A stretch of DNA of 64,000 nucleotides from Ignavibacteriota bacterium (GCA_019637995.1 JAHBUQ010000001.1:496001-560000); one strand, 5' to 3'; shown: positions 8,177-17,789, counted from the stretch's first letter. Notes: generated by a model not told the origin, from the letters alone. Numbers and translations: made by a program.

Positions 8177-10360
8177 CTATATCTTCACAAATTTCTCAAC
8201 TTGAGTGCCTAATCTGATGAAATAAACACCAACCGGCAACCTCTCTACATTCAATAAATGGGTAGAAGTCATAGGAGGAATTAATTCTGATATTTTTTCT
8301 AACCCCAACAAATCAAAGACTTGCACCTTATCTTCAGCAATGGGCTGAATACTATTCTTGCTTAAATTGATTAAGATGTAATCATTTGCAGGATTTGGCA
8401 AAATAGAAAATCTGAAATTTAATTCATTAACTCCTGTTACTATTCCTTTTGGGATTACAGTTAGTTTTATTGTGTCTGTAATTGTAACATTGCAAATTAT
8501 TGAATCATTAGTTATGCTATATCTTGAAACAGCATAATAATAACCGGCATCTTCATAATTAACCTTTTTGATATGATTATATAACTTACCTATCTGGGGA
8601 ATCCCTACATCAATTAACTTAGGTGTATTTAATATTGAAGTAAAGAAATACAATTCTACTTCAATATTTTTATCAAAATCATTATCGAAGGTTATTTGAA
8701 AAACAGTATCTTGGCTATCAAATATTAATGTTTTATCATTTGGTTGGATTTTTATATTTGGTATATCTGCAATTTTGAGATAAAAACAGCAAAATTCGTC
8801 ATAGTTCAACAAGCCAATGCCATCTTTCGATCTATGAACCCGATACCTTAAATCAAAGTATGAAACAGATGCGTTGTTCCTCCATTCATCCAAAAATTTT
8901 AAGTCAGTCAATTCTAATCTGTCTTTTGTCGCAGTATAGTACAAACTTTCATGGGGAGTTTCAAAATTAAAATGGCTGTCTTTATTGCTCTCCCAGACTA
9001 TTTTCAACTCATTCAATGGGATTTTAGGTTGGTAGTCTAAAAATATTGAAATTGGTTCATTCAAGCATAATTTATGAAATTGATTAAATGGGTCACATAA
9101 TGATTGAGCCATCAAACTGATTGTATCAGAGTATGCAATACCACAATCATTGTATGCAATGACGTAGTAACTTGATGAGTCTTTTTTGTTTGGGATGAAT
9201 TTATTGTTAAACAAACATTCAAGATAAGAAATATTGCCCAAACTAAATACAGAGGAGTCTGAATGTCTTGAAGCAATTAGTTGACCGTTTTTAAAAATTT
9301 CAAAATAAATTGGTTTTGCATTTGACTTATAAAAAATATTAATCCATATTGAATTTTCAACTTTGCCACTAAAGTATTCAGGAGTATGTACGTCAATTAA
9401 CGTATCCATTCTTAAACAAACAAAAACAGGTTCATTGCCTACTTTTATGAATACTTCATTTGAAAATTCAGAGAATTTTGTTCCTTTGATTGTTACTTTT
9501 AATTTATACTTACCGGTGTCGCTATAGTAAATTGGTTCAAATTTGAGTTCATCGGAAAAAATACCTTTAAAATTTTCTTTTTCTTGAATCGGTTTTCCAT
9601 CTTTATACCATTGATATTCAAGGTTGTAGTTATTTGGATTAGATATAAAAGATTTTAATGACTCATAGTTTCCTTCGCAAGCTTCAAATCCGGAAATTGA
9701 AATAGCTAATAAATTGATTTCTTTAATTACATTTACTGTTTTTGTTTCTTCTTTATTGCATTTGCCCTCAATTTCAGCAAAATACAATCCATTTTTTTGT
9801 AGATTATTAGTATTTATACTTAAAATATTGCTATTTACTCCATCATAAATATCATTATTATGCAATTTAGTATTTATACCATTATCTACTCTAAACCATT
9901 GAATTTTAACATATTCTCCATTTCTAACTGCATCTACAATTCCCAAACCACTAACATGTGCATCAAATTCAAGTGTTACGGTTTCATTTTCTAAACCTAC
10001 TTTAACATCTTCAGGTTCTTTTGTTATTGAAGTAGGTAATAAAGCATAAATAGTTGCCGGGTCAGTGAGAATTGTGTCATTCACGCCATTAGTTATTTGA
10101 CAATAGTATGTTCCCGACTGATTGTGCTTCAAGGAGGGTAATTCTAATATAGGGGAAATTTCATCATTTAAAATTTTTGAATCTTTAAACCATTGAAAAG
10201 ATATAGTATTACCAGATTTAGAATATGCAGAAACCGAAATTAATACAGAATTTCCAACACATTCTCTGATTGATTTTGTATGATTTAAAATGATTATATC
10301 ATTAGCCGATAATTGAATATTCATGAGAATAAGAATCTTTATTAATAAGGCTTTTTTCAT
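8177..10360 (-). CDS. Secreted Ig-like repeat protein with T9SS sorting domain
   Basis: I take the ATG at 10360, 21 codons inside the longest frame, because MKKALLIKILILMNIQLSAND is then a standard signal peptide. The 727-aa product has at least three Ig-like modules with the recurring pattern W-[FY]-K-D/x-G ... GxYYCxI or GKYKLKV (for example FQWFKDSK...GTYYCQI, YQWYKDGKPI...GKYKLKV). The last about 85 residues (FSILPNPANDYILINL ... GVYFIRLGTQVEKFVKI) are a T9SS type A sorting domain. The final KFVKI is the same as in the 826-4254 protein, suggesting the same export and anchoring route. Likely a surface adhesin or matrix-type protein; the ligand is unknown. Confidence 0.82.
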   Translation of the reverse strand: MKKALLIKILILMNIQLSANDIIILNHTKSIRECVGNSVLISVSAYSKSGNTISFQWFKDSKILNDEISPILELPSLKHNQSGTYYCQITNGVNDTILTDPATIYALLPTSITKEPEDVKVGLENETVTLEFDAHVSGLGIVDAVRNGEYVKIQWFRVDNGINTKLHNNDIYDGVNSNILSINTNNLQKNGLYFAEIEGKCNKEETKTVNVIKEINLLAISISGFEACEGNYESLKSFISNPNNYNLEYQWYKDGKPIQEKENFKGIFSDELKFEPIYYSDTGKYKLKVTIKGTKFSEFSNEVFIKVGNEPVFVCLRMDTLIDVHTPEYFSGKVENSIWINIFYKSNAKPIYFEIFKNGQLIASRHSDSSVFSLGNISYLECLFNNKFIPNKKDSSSYYVIAYNDCGIAYSDTISLMAQSLCDPFNQFHKLCLNEPISIFLDYQPKIPLNELKIVWESNKDSHFNFETPHESLYYTATKDRLELTDLKFLDEWRNNASVSYFDLRYRVHRSKDGIGLLNYDEFCCFYLKIADIPNIKIQPNDKTLIFDSQDTVFQITFDNDFDKNIEVELYFFTSILNTPKLIDVGIPQIGKLYNHIKKVNYEDAGYYYAVSRYSITNDSIICNVTITDTIKLTVIPKGIVTGVNELNFRFSILPNPANDYILINLSKNSIQPIAEDKVQVFDLLGLEKISELIPPMTSTHLLNVERLPVGVYFIRLGTQVEKFVKI

Positions 10361-10691
10361 ATATCTAACACTATTTTTAAATAACTTATATAATTTTGAT
10401 AATTGAATATATGTATGACTCAATAAAAGACATTTTATTAATATATTATAATTTCGATGACTCCTCTATAACAAATATCTCAACAATTGTAAATTATCCT
10501 TTTTTACAGTTGATACCCGTGAAATATATGGTTTTATTTATTCTCCAAAGCGAAAAGAATTTGCATTTCAAATCCATCCGCAGGAGTGTGTTTCAAGAAG
10601 ATTGGTTTAAAGTCAGAAGTATTAAATTCTACCAATAATTATATTGTTCTGATTATTCTCGTAATTTCATTGCTATAATCAGCAATTTTCC
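10361..10691. other. Intergenic stretch without a convincing gene
   Basis: These 331 bases between the Ig-like gene and a pseudogene are AT-rich. A plus-strand frame at 10396-10638 has no ribosome site, overlaps the upstream leader of the opposite gene and shows no recognisable motif. On the minus strand just after the pseudogene, a short frame reads ELRKIADYSNEITRIIRTI before a stop; it could be the tail of a further decayed gene. Confidence 0.5.
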
Positions 10692-10997
10692 TCAATTCTT
10701 ATAAAGTGTTATACCGTAATTTTTAACATGCTCAATGAATCCACTTTTATCGTGTGTCTTAATCAATAAAACAGTTTCAATCCTTGAATCTATTGTTGAT
10801 GCTATTTGAAAAATATTTGATGCTGTTTCAAAATATTAATCCTCGATTGAATTGAATATTACTGCTAAATCTATATCTGAATCCACAGTATTTGAACCTT
10901 TTGCATAAGAACCATACAAAAGAATTTCCTGTGGCGATTATTCTTTTGTAATATTTGTTACAACTTTTTGCTTCATTTTATTAAATTCTGAATCCAT
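10692..10997 (-). pseudogene. Decayed MNT-type nucleotidyltransferase
   Basis: The minus strand from the ATG at 10997 reads through 102 codons to a TGA at 10692-10694, but is broken by two in-frame TAA codons (10938-10940 and 10836-10838). Between the stops lies EILLYGSYAKGSNTVDSDID, the G-S-Y-A-x-G-x-x-x-x-x-S-D-x-D nucleotidyltransferase signature of MNT/MntA-like proteins. The remainder (TIDSRIETVLLI ... IEHVKNYGITLYKN) matches the usual second half. Reading frame and length are otherwise intact, so decay is recent. MNT proteins normally act with a HEPN toxin; none is seen here. An intact relative lies at 54100. Confidence 0.8.
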
Positions 10998-11023
10998 GAT
11001 TGTAACTCTAAGGTAAGAAACCA

Positions 11024-12250
11024 TTAAAAAACATTCAGCCCTTTGAATGTAAGATAAATCGTATTATAAGAAAAATCAACATAGTTATTGTAAGATGAAT
11101 AGCTGTAATTATATCCTAAACTTAAATGATTAGTTATAAAATTCGCAAAACCACCTGATACCTTGTTGCTAAGATATTTCATAAGTCCGTCTAAGGATAT
11201 ACCATATCCGTAATTATCTGTAAAATTGTCCTGATAATATGTAACGCTTTTACTTTGCCCGATTGCAATATGAAAAGTTTCGAATATCGTTGCATAAAGT
11301 CCGTAATTTACTACGACAGGATGATTTGGATTAAGCATTAACAGGTTTTCTACAGGTCTGGAATGAGAAAACGGTGCGACGTAATTAAAAATGCCTATTG
11401 AATCATAATCCACTGAATAGTCTCTAAGTTCAGCGGAGAAATTAAGAGTGAATATTTTAATTTTCACATCTGAAAAATCTCTTATGTATTTTGCACTGAT
11501 ATCATATCCGAAACTTGCAGTTCTGGGCAACGGCTCAACTTCCTCTCCAAAGGAAGAAATTTCATTACCAATATTGTTTAGGGACAGTCCTAAATTCAAA
11601 TCAAGAATAAAATTGTCTGTACTGGTAAAAATTGAAGAATTTAAAATTGGAATTTGACAAATTGCACCAATATCAAAAGCGGAAGCATTATAATTAAACG
11701 AAGTTGTGCTTGTTATTTCCTTAAATTTTGTACTTATACTTTTATAGCTCAAACCCAATCCAAATCGGACACCATAATCCAAAAAGGCACCAACCGATAA
11801 TACATTGGCACTTTCATAAGAACAAAATCTCCCGAGAACTTTACCGTCCGAACTTGTTAGAGTAAATTCTCCCAAATCTACACCATTACCTGAGTAGCCA
11901 AGTCCTATTGATAGTGGCAAAGATTTTCCGTCCGGATTGAAATTGTAACCGATATTCAAAGTATATGAAGCATAATCAAAAATACTATAACTATTCACAT
12001 TCGAGGGCATAATCCCGATATTGATATTACTTTTTTCAATATCTGAAGCAACATGAGCCGGATTAACAAGGAATGAGAAAGTTGGGTCAATATTTGCAGC
12101 TACTCCGGCATTACCCATAGCATTTATTCGGGCTGAAGGAGGGAAGTTGAGAAACGGAGCACCATATTGAGAATAAGAAATGTTAGGAATGAAGACTACA
12201 AATGCTATTAAAGCAATTGTGAATTTCAGGAGATTTTTGCTGCAAATCAT
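11024..12250 (-). CDS. PorV/PorQ-like outer-membrane barrel protein
   Basis: The 408-aa product starts with a signal peptide (to about residue 27) and then has FPPSARINAMGNAGVAAN ... FLVNPA, the N-terminal signature of the PorV/PorQ/UPF0164 barrel family. Alternating strands rich in Tyr, Gly and Ser run to a terminal aromatic residue (GLNVF), as in outer-membrane beta-barrels. PorV is the T9SS component that shuttles substrates to the sortase, and four T9SS-type substrates lie within 33 kb. However, several paralogues of this family have other or unknown roles, so I do not assign porV. A GAGGG ribosome site precedes the ATG by 6 bases. Confidence 0.7.
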   Translation of the reverse strand: MICSKNLLKFTIALIAFVVFIPNISYSQYGAPFLNFPPSARINAMGNAGVAANIDPTFSFLVNPAHVASDIEKSNINIGIMPSNVNSYSIFDYASYTLNIGYNFNPDGKSLPLSIGLGYSGNGVDLGEFTLTSSDGKVLGRFCSYESANVLSVGAFLDYGVRFGLGLSYKSISTKFKEITSTTSFNYNASAFDIGAICQIPILNSSIFTSTDNFILDLNLGLSLNNIGNEISSFGEEVEPLPRTASFGYDISAKYIRDFSDVKIKIFTLNFSAELRDYSVDYDSIGIFNYVAPFSHSRPVENLLMLNPNHPVVVNYGLYATIFETFHIAIGQSKSVTYYQDNFTDNYGYGISLDGLMKYLSNKVSGGFANFITNHLSLGYNYSYSSYNNYVDFSYNTIYLTFKGLNVF

Positions 12251-12478
12251 AAAACCCTCATAAATTATTACAATATTTTCTAATTTTAAACCAAATAACG
12301 AATATCAGTTAACTTTATATTAGACTGCTCAAAAAATGAAATAATAATAATTATAATAACATTACATACTCACATATTTTCCACTTGTATCGCCAATCAG
12401 AATAAATTACACGCCTGCGGGCAGATGCGAAACGTCAATTCCATATCTGGACATGTCTCAATTAAGAGTTCTCTTTAC

Positions 12479-12508
12479 AATAAGGCTGCCAGATAAGACA
12501 GCCCTATT
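12479..12508 (-). terminator. Hairpin after the CAP/FnIII gene
   Basis: On the minus strand a 10-bp stem (AATAGGGCTG with CAGCCTTATT, one G-T pair) lies 20 bases after the stop of the 12528-14615 gene. The following T tract is poor, so termination is likely but not certain. Confidence 0.55.
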
Positions 12509-12527
12509 TGAATTTAAAATTGCATTA

Positions 12528-14615
12528 TTATCTCAAAATTGATACTTTGGCAGAATACGCTTTTGAATCTGTAAATACAGTAATGAAATAAATTCCTGTT
12601 GATGCTTGTTTGAGGTTAATATTAAGATTATTATCCTTTACATCATTCATTCTAAGAATTTCATTACCTAATGCATCGCGGATAATTACTGAATTGATTA
12701 TCTCGGAATTATTGAGTATAATATTAAAATTACCATTTGTAGGATTTGGAAATACTCTCAAATCAGAGTCTAATGTCAAGTCGGATACACTTGTGCCGTC
12801 TTTGGCAACAAAGCTCAAAGGGTCTGAGAAAGGACCTGAGCCTGAACTTGAATTAGCCCTGACTTTCCAGTAGTAAGTCTTGCCATCAGTCAGCAAGCCG
12901 CTTGGAACAGTGAAGTTAACGTCTTCCCATTTCGTTTCATTTACAATCAAACCATGGTCAAAACCTATTCTCTCTGCTAATTGAATATTATAACTGGTGG
13001 CACCCGGAACGACATTCCATGTGAGTGTAGGAGTGAGATTAGTTTCTATACCATCAGAAGGTCCTGTGAGAGTTGGTGCCGGAAGTGGTATGCCTGTATT
13101 GAATTTCCAGCTTGGAGTATAAGTACTTTCTCCACCTGCATTTACTGATTTTACTCTCCACCAGTAATCAGTTTCATTATTTAGTCTTGCAACCGGAATA
13201 ACATCGAAGGTATCAGTAAGATTTGATTTTGTGTATCTCACAGCAAACCCTTCGAAAGTGTCATCTCTCGAAACCTGTAAAGAATATGTTTCAGCACCGG
13301 GTACGGATGTCCAGAATAGGGTAGGAGTAGTAGTGTTTGTTACGGCATTATTTGCAGGACCTGCAAGATACGGTCTGTCTGGTGTAGGTGAGGTAGTAGT
13401 GAATGAAAATACCTGCGACCATGGTGATTTGCCTGCGTCGTTTGATGATGCAACTCTCCAGTAATAAGTTGACTCGTAATCAAGTTCGTTTGGTACATAA
13501 CCATTAGTTGATAATCCTTCCTTGTTGATTACTATCTTTGTAAAGGCTGCGTCTTCAGCTGCCTGGAGGTGATACCTGCTCGTATTTTGAGTTAAAGACC
13601 ATTTGAAAGCATTACTTAATCTTACTCCAGTAGCTAAATTTGCAGGTACTTCCAGAGTAGGTGCCGTTGGTGGCTGTGTATGATTGATATTGGTAAGCTT
13701 GAACCAATAAGAATAATCTCTTGGAGATCCGTTTACTGAAACATTTTTGATTGAAACGTTATATCTTACATTATCAACCAAACCATCTGCTTTCCAGCTT
13801 AGGTTGTTTGGATAACTTCCCCATCCTTCATTATCATTTTTAACTGAATGGACATTAACAGTATTTCCATTTTCGTCAGTCATTGTTACTGAAGTATTTG
13901 CATAAGTAACATTCTGGTTTGCCCATAAATTTGATGGATTACTAATAGCATTAAATGATAAATAGAAAGATTTATTTACATAACTTGGAGGATAATATTC
14001 ATAAGGATAAGCAATGTAATCAAGCTCTCCACCGTTATGATTGCCGTTAGTGAAATCCTGATAAAGAAACAGTGATGATGAGAAGAATCCACCAGAAACA
14101 GGAGTCCCGTCAGCTCTGCCGAAAGAAAACTTAGTCAAAAATGGATTAAGTATGGCACGTCGGTGACCAACCATATATTCACGCTCTTTATCAGCATTGT
14201 GATCATCAATAAGCCAACCTATTATTGAATTAATTGGAGTTGAAGCACCACCGCCGTATTCAATATTTGATTTCATACGTGCTTCGCCACCACCCGGCGT
14301 GTAGCATGGTGTTGATGGATTATCAATATGCCCCCCCTGACCGCTTGCCACCATATTGAGGCAACCTTCCATTGACATCTGCTGACCTGCCATTTCATAA
14401 GAAACCGGTTTTAGTTTATGAAGACTACGAATATGATTGACTTTATCAAGAACTTCTTCGATGACACTTTGTTTAAGAATTCCGGGAGTGCAGGAACTTA
14501 CATTTGGAATTGCATCATAATACTGGTTGAACTGAACTTCTTCCGAAGTTTCCTTTGAAAGTAAACTAATTTGTAAGGCTGTGAATAGCCCAATAATTGC
14601 TATAAACTTTTTCAT
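12528..14615 (-). CDS. Secreted CAP-domain protein with three FnIII repeats and T9SS sorting domain
   Basis: The 695-aa product has a signal peptide (residues 1-20). A CAP/SCP domain follows (about 45-185: VNHIRSLHKLKPV, GGHIDNP, WLIDDHNADKEREYMVGHRRAILNP). After a spacer come three fibronectin type III-like repeats (about 315-410, 412-510, 512-605), each with a YxLQ...D..F and TYYWRV pattern. The last 80 residues (RVFPNPTNGNFNIIL ... ASTGIYFITVFTDSKAYSAKVSILR) are a T9SS type A sorting domain. CAP proteins bind lipids or act as proteases in some organisms; bacterial roles are mostly unknown. It is expected to be surface-exposed. Its own -7-like element lies 5' of the start. Confidence 0.85.
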   Translation of the reverse strand: MKKFIAIIGLFTALQISLLSKETSEEVQFNQYYDAIPNVSSCTPGILKQSVIEEVLDKVNHIRSLHKLKPVSYEMAGQQMSMEGCLNMVASGQGGHIDNPSTPCYTPGGGEARMKSNIEYGGGASTPINSIIGWLIDDHNADKEREYMVGHRRAILNPFLTKFSFGRADGTPVSGGFFSSSLFLYQDFTNGNHNGGELDYIAYPYEYYPPSYVNKSFYLSFNAISNPSNLWANQNVTYANTSVTMTDENGNTVNVHSVKNDNEGWGSYPNNLSWKADGLVDNVRYNVSIKNVSVNGSPRDYSYWFKLTNINHTQPPTAPTLEVPANLATGVRLSNAFKWSLTQNTSRYHLQAAEDAAFTKIVINKEGLSTNGYVPNELDYESTYYWRVASSNDAGKSPWSQVFSFTTTSPTPDRPYLAGPANNAVTNTTTPTLFWTSVPGAETYSLQVSRDDTFEGFAVRYTKSNLTDTFDVIPVARLNNETDYWWRVKSVNAGGESTYTPSWKFNTGIPLPAPTLTGPSDGIETNLTPTLTWNVVPGATSYNIQLAERIGFDHGLIVNETKWEDVNFTVPSGLLTDGKTYYWKVRANSSSGSGPFSDPLSFVAKDGTSVSDLTLDSDLRVFPNPTNGNFNIILNNSEIINSVIIRDALGNEILRMNDVKDNNLNINLKQASTGIYFITVFTDSKAYSAKVSILR

Positions 14616-14651
14616 TTTAAAATTAAGAATTATTAATAAAATACATTATTA

Positions 14652-14659
14652 CAAAAATA
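14652..14659 (-). promoter_or_regulatory. Possible -7 element for the CAP/FnIII gene
   Basis: The minus strand reads TATTTTTG (TAnnTTTG), 36 bases before the start at 14615. The -33 region is not convincing. Confidence 0.4.
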
Positions 14660-14687
14660 AGAAAAAAAAGTGATATATCATAATATT

Positions 14688-15434
14688 TCAGAAGTTTATT
14701 TTTAATATTTCCATTCTTGTTATATTTATTGGCATCAAACTATAGCTTGTACAGTTTATATTAAGGTCAACAGATTGGCTGGACTTGTTATAAACAGGAC
14801 TTGCTGTAGAATGATATACTATAATTGGTAATACCATATTTGTTAGAGCTAAAACCGGCAAATTGAAATTATAAGCACCCAAACCAGTTCCTATCCATAT
14901 TCCGGTACCTATAATACCACTAAGCAAAGTCAAACCGTAACTTCCATTGCCTCCAAAAGCTTTTCCGGCAATCCAAATACCCGTAGGTGAGCCAATTGCA
15001 ACACCTCCTAAAAACCCTAATACTATTCCTAAAAGTCCTTGTTCACCTGAATAATAATCCATACCAAATCCCCTGTCCAACACAGCGATTATTCCCAGGG
15101 AAGCAAGAGTACCAAATGCAGTGCCGATGACAGAACCAAATACCTGACCAACCATAGTTAAGCCGTCAAAAGGTTTCCATTTCAATATTCCACGTGTCGA
15201 ACCAATTTTTATATTGGCTGAGTCTAATTTATAAGACGGATTATTCAGTGCAATCGAAGTAGCTGGAGAAAAATATAAAATTACATCACCATCAGTCACC
15301 TCAGCTCCCAATTCCGTAAATACCGTATTTTGAACAGGTAAATCAGATTTGCTGAACTCAATACTATTTGTTTCTGAGATTAAATTCAGATTTGAAATCA
15401 AAAATAATACGAGAATAACATAAGATGTTTTCAT
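14688..15434 (-). CDS. Glycine-rich membrane protein, unknown function
   Basis: The 248-aa product has a signal segment (MKTSYVILVLFLISNLNLIS), a polar region of about 70 residues, and then a glycine-rich hydrophobic stretch (about 90-205) with three or four membrane-spanning runs (VGQVFGSVIGTAFGTLASLGII, LLGIVLGFLGGVAIGS, LLSGIIGTGIWIGTGLGAY). I recognise no family. It starts 14 bases after the REC/HD-GYP-like gene and so is the likely last gene of the signalling operon. A link to that pathway is inferred from position only. Confidence 0.6.
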   Translation of the reverse strand: MKTSYVILVLFLISNLNLISETNSIEFSKSDLPVQNTVFTELGAEVTDGDVILYFSPATSIALNNPSYKLDSANIKIGSTRGILKWKPFDGLTMVGQVFGSVIGTAFGTLASLGIIAVLDRGFGMDYYSGEQGLLGIVLGFLGGVAIGSPTGIWIAGKAFGGNGSYGLTLLSGIIGTGIWIGTGLGAYNFNLPVLALTNMVLPIIVYHSTASPVYNKSSQSVDLNINCTSYSLMPINITRMEILKINF

Positions 15435-15448
15435 TTAAATAAATCCTT

Positions 15449-16597
15449 TTATTCACTGACAATAAAAATAGGTTCAACGATAGTAAGCCTTTTTGATAGC
15501 ATGTTAAGTTTCTCAATTGTTACTTCGCTAAGTTCCCGATCTTTGGAGATCAGCACCAGTCCGGTATCACTTTCAATGTTTTCGGCAGTTACCATACCGG
15601 GAACTAAATTACAAATGTTGACAGTAGTCTTTTTAATTTTACTTTCAGCAACAATTACATCTACCATTTTGCTGAGTATTTCCGGGTCGTAAGCACTTTT
15701 ATTTATAAGTAATTGATTATACGCATAGTCAGAGTTGCCTGATTTTTTACTATTTAGTGTATAATCTTTGACAATTTTAATTATTCTGGAAATTATTGGA
15801 ATATCATTCTTGTAGAACTCCTGATTCAGCCCCTTCTTATAAGTGTACTCGTAATTTTGATATTTTATAGCATTAGCAATTTCCTCGAGTCTTGGAATAT
15901 TTTTCAGTATATCTGCTGAAAGTTGAGGAATTCTATTAAGTTCATCATTATTATGGGAGTCTGATTTAGAAACCGTATATGAATCATTCTCAATTTTATC
16001 AGCACCAGGAATCAAAATTGCACCTATTTCAGACAACAAAGCAGCAATTTCGACTTCCCACGGATTTATCCCTTTTAAAAATTTAGAGAGTCTTTTGGCA
16101 GTAATTCTGAATTGATTGGATAATGCAAATATCTCGGGTTTAGTTATACTTATGAGGTCAATCAGAATTTTGATACTTCCTTTCAATGTCTTGTCAAGCA
16201 ATTCTTTCTCGGCTGTAACAAGTCGGTATTGCTCATCAGCAGAGTTAATTACTTCAATCAAGTTATCCATGGATATAGGCTTAGTAAGGAATCTGAATAC
16301 TTTTCCATCGTTGACAGATTTAATTGCAACATTAACATCGGCGTAACCTGTAATTATTAGTCTCGATGAATCAGGGCTTATTTCCTTTACTTGAGTAAGC
16401 AGATTAATTCCATTCATGCCAGGCATATTGAAATCACTTAGAATAACAGAAAATGGTCCTTCATCTTCAATGATTCTAATTGCTTCATCACCAGAACCGG
16501 CAATTGAAACATTGTATAATTTAAATAAATTCCTTTGATAAGCCAATAAGACATCCGGTTCATCATCAACTAACAGTATTTTGCTTCGTTTTTTCAT
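15449..16597 (-). CDS. Response regulator with degenerate HD-GYP-like output domain
   Basis: The 382-aa product has a REC domain in residues 5-122, with DD at 11-12, phosphoacceptor Asp55 in SDFNMPGMNG and Lys106 in the TKP motif. After a linker helix (125-140), residues 140-345 resemble the HD-GYP domain of RpfG-type regulators, but the catalytic signature is lost. Where ALLHDIGKIxIP is expected, it has ALLSEIGAILIP (Ser189-Glu190 for His-Asp). Where HHExxDGxGYP is expected, it has YQNYEYTYKKG. It therefore cannot be an ordinary cyclic-di-GMP phosphodiesterase and more likely works by protein contact. It lies 1 base after the REC-HDOD gene. Confidence 0.78.
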   Translation of the reverse strand: MKKRSKILLVDDEPDVLLAYQRNLFKLYNVSIAGSGDEAIRIIEDEGPFSVILSDFNMPGMNGINLLTQVKEISPDSSRLIITGYADVNVAIKSVNDGKVFRFLTKPISMDNLIEVINSADEQYRLVTAEKELLDKTLKGSIKILIDLISITKPEIFALSNQFRITAKRLSKFLKGINPWEVEIAALLSEIGAILIPGADKIENDSYTVSKSDSHNNDELNRIPQLSADILKNIPRLEEIANAIKYQNYEYTYKKGLNQEFYKNDIPIISRIIKIVKDYTLNSKKSGNSDYAYNQLLINKSAYDPEILSKMVDVIVAESKIKKTTVNICNLVPGMVTAENIESDTGLVLISKDRELSEVTIEKLNMLSKRLTIVEPIFIVSE

Positions 16598-16598
16598 T

Positions 16599-17786
16599 TC
16601 AACTTTCCAAATTAATGTCTAACCACCATTTTCTAATTTTTCCTTCAGAATATTTACTAAGAACATATTCCTTATCAAAATCAATTTTATCAATATCAAA
16701 ATCCTTAAATTTATAATACGCAAGTCCATTTGCTATATGTAGTATATCTATCATACAATCTTTATGGTAGATTAAATCATCAGGATTATGATGAAAAGCC
16801 ACAGCCTGAATGATATCCTTATGCAATCCCCAAATTCCCAAGAGATAAGCACCAACACCGCTGTGATTATACCCAAAAAGCTCAGTTTCGGCTTGACTTA
16901 TGCTGAGTGATGAATTACTTTTATGGTCAATCGCTTCGATATAGTTTTCAAAATTAATCAGAATCAATTTGCCTATATCATGCAGAATTCCACAAATGAA
17001 AATATCATCGGAAATTGTTTTTGGAATATGTTCTTTTTTACATATTATTCTGGTGATTTCAGCAACTCTAAGGCTGTGTTTACCAATCTCGTTTATAAAT
17101 TTTGCTGCCTTATCATCAAAATGATTATCTGAAAAAGTTTCAAGATATAAAATTATGGACTTTACCAGATTTGTACCAAGAAGATTTAGCGCATCCATTA
17201 GATTTGAAATTTTCCTTGGAATACCGAAAAAACCTGAGTTAACAACCTGTAATATTTTCGCAGTAATTGCAGGGTCTTTCAGAATTATTTCTTCAATATT
17301 TTGAAAAGAAACATCAGGTTTATTTAGTTCATTTTCCAGTTTTATGTAAATGTCAGGAAGGGAGGGTACTTTACCAAGCCCGTTTATCAAATTAATTACT
17401 TTTTTATCTTCTAACAGATTTCTCAACGCATAAGCGTTTACGATAGCAGCTTTTAAATCCTCGGGTGTACATGGTTTAATTAAAAATTGATGAGCCGAAC
17501 TTAGACTCCTTATAATTTTTATTTCATCCTGATGACCTGAAAGGATTATCCTGAGTATCTGCGGATGTGTTTTCTGAATTTCCTTCAAAAGTTCGTCACC
17601 ATCCATACCGGGCATACGCATATCCGATACTATGACATTGATTTTCTCTTTATTAATGATTTCAATTGCTTGTCTTCCGCTTAAAGCAAAAAACATATCC
17701 CATTCACTTTTAAATTTGTAATAAATTCGACGGTATCCATTAATAACATCCTGATCATCATCAACAAATAATATTCTTAGTGACAT
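16599..17786 (-). CDS. Response regulator with HDOD output domain
   Basis: The 395-aa product has a REC domain (residues 4-120; acidic pair at 9-11, Asp55 in SDMRMPGMDG, Lys104 in IKP). It is followed by an HDOD domain (about 138-335) starting GLGKVPSLPDIYIKL, with ILKDPAITAKILQVVNSGFFG and a retained HD pair in GILHDIGKLILI. HDOD proteins are non-enzymatic or poorly characterised signalling scaffolds found next to two-component and c-di-GMP systems. Its position, 3 bases after the REC-PAS kinase gene and 1 base before the next regulator, indicates translational coupling in one operon. Confidence 0.88.
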   Translation of the reverse strand: MSLRILFVDDDQDVINGYRRIYYKFKSEWDMFFALSGRQAIEIINKEKINVIVSDMRMPGMDGDELLKEIQKTHPQILRIILSGHQDEIKIIRSLSSAHQFLIKPCTPEDLKAAIVNAYALRNLLEDKKVINLINGLGKVPSLPDIYIKLENELNKPDVSFQNIEEIILKDPAITAKILQVVNSGFFGIPRKISNLMDALNLLGTNLVKSIILYLETFSDNHFDDKAAKFINEIGKHSLRVAEITRIICKKEHIPKTISDDIFICGILHDIGKLILINFENYIEAIDHKSNSSLSISQAETELFGYNHSGVGAYLLGIWGLHKDIIQAVAFHHNPDDLIYHKDCMIDILHIANGLAYYKFKDFDIDKIDFDKEYVLSKYSEGKIRKWWLDINLES

Positions 17787-17789
17787 AAA

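Noticed and set aside
10396..10638. 80-aa plus-strand reading frame between the Ig-like gene and the pseudogene
   Set aside because: Weak start region, AT-driven composition and no motif; it overlaps the leader of the opposite-strand gene.
10836..10940. Stop-codon recoding in the nucleotidyltransferase frame
   Set aside because: Both stops are TAA, which is not used for selenocysteine or pyrrolysine, and no other gene in the window shows in-frame TAA. Decay or sequencing error is simpler.
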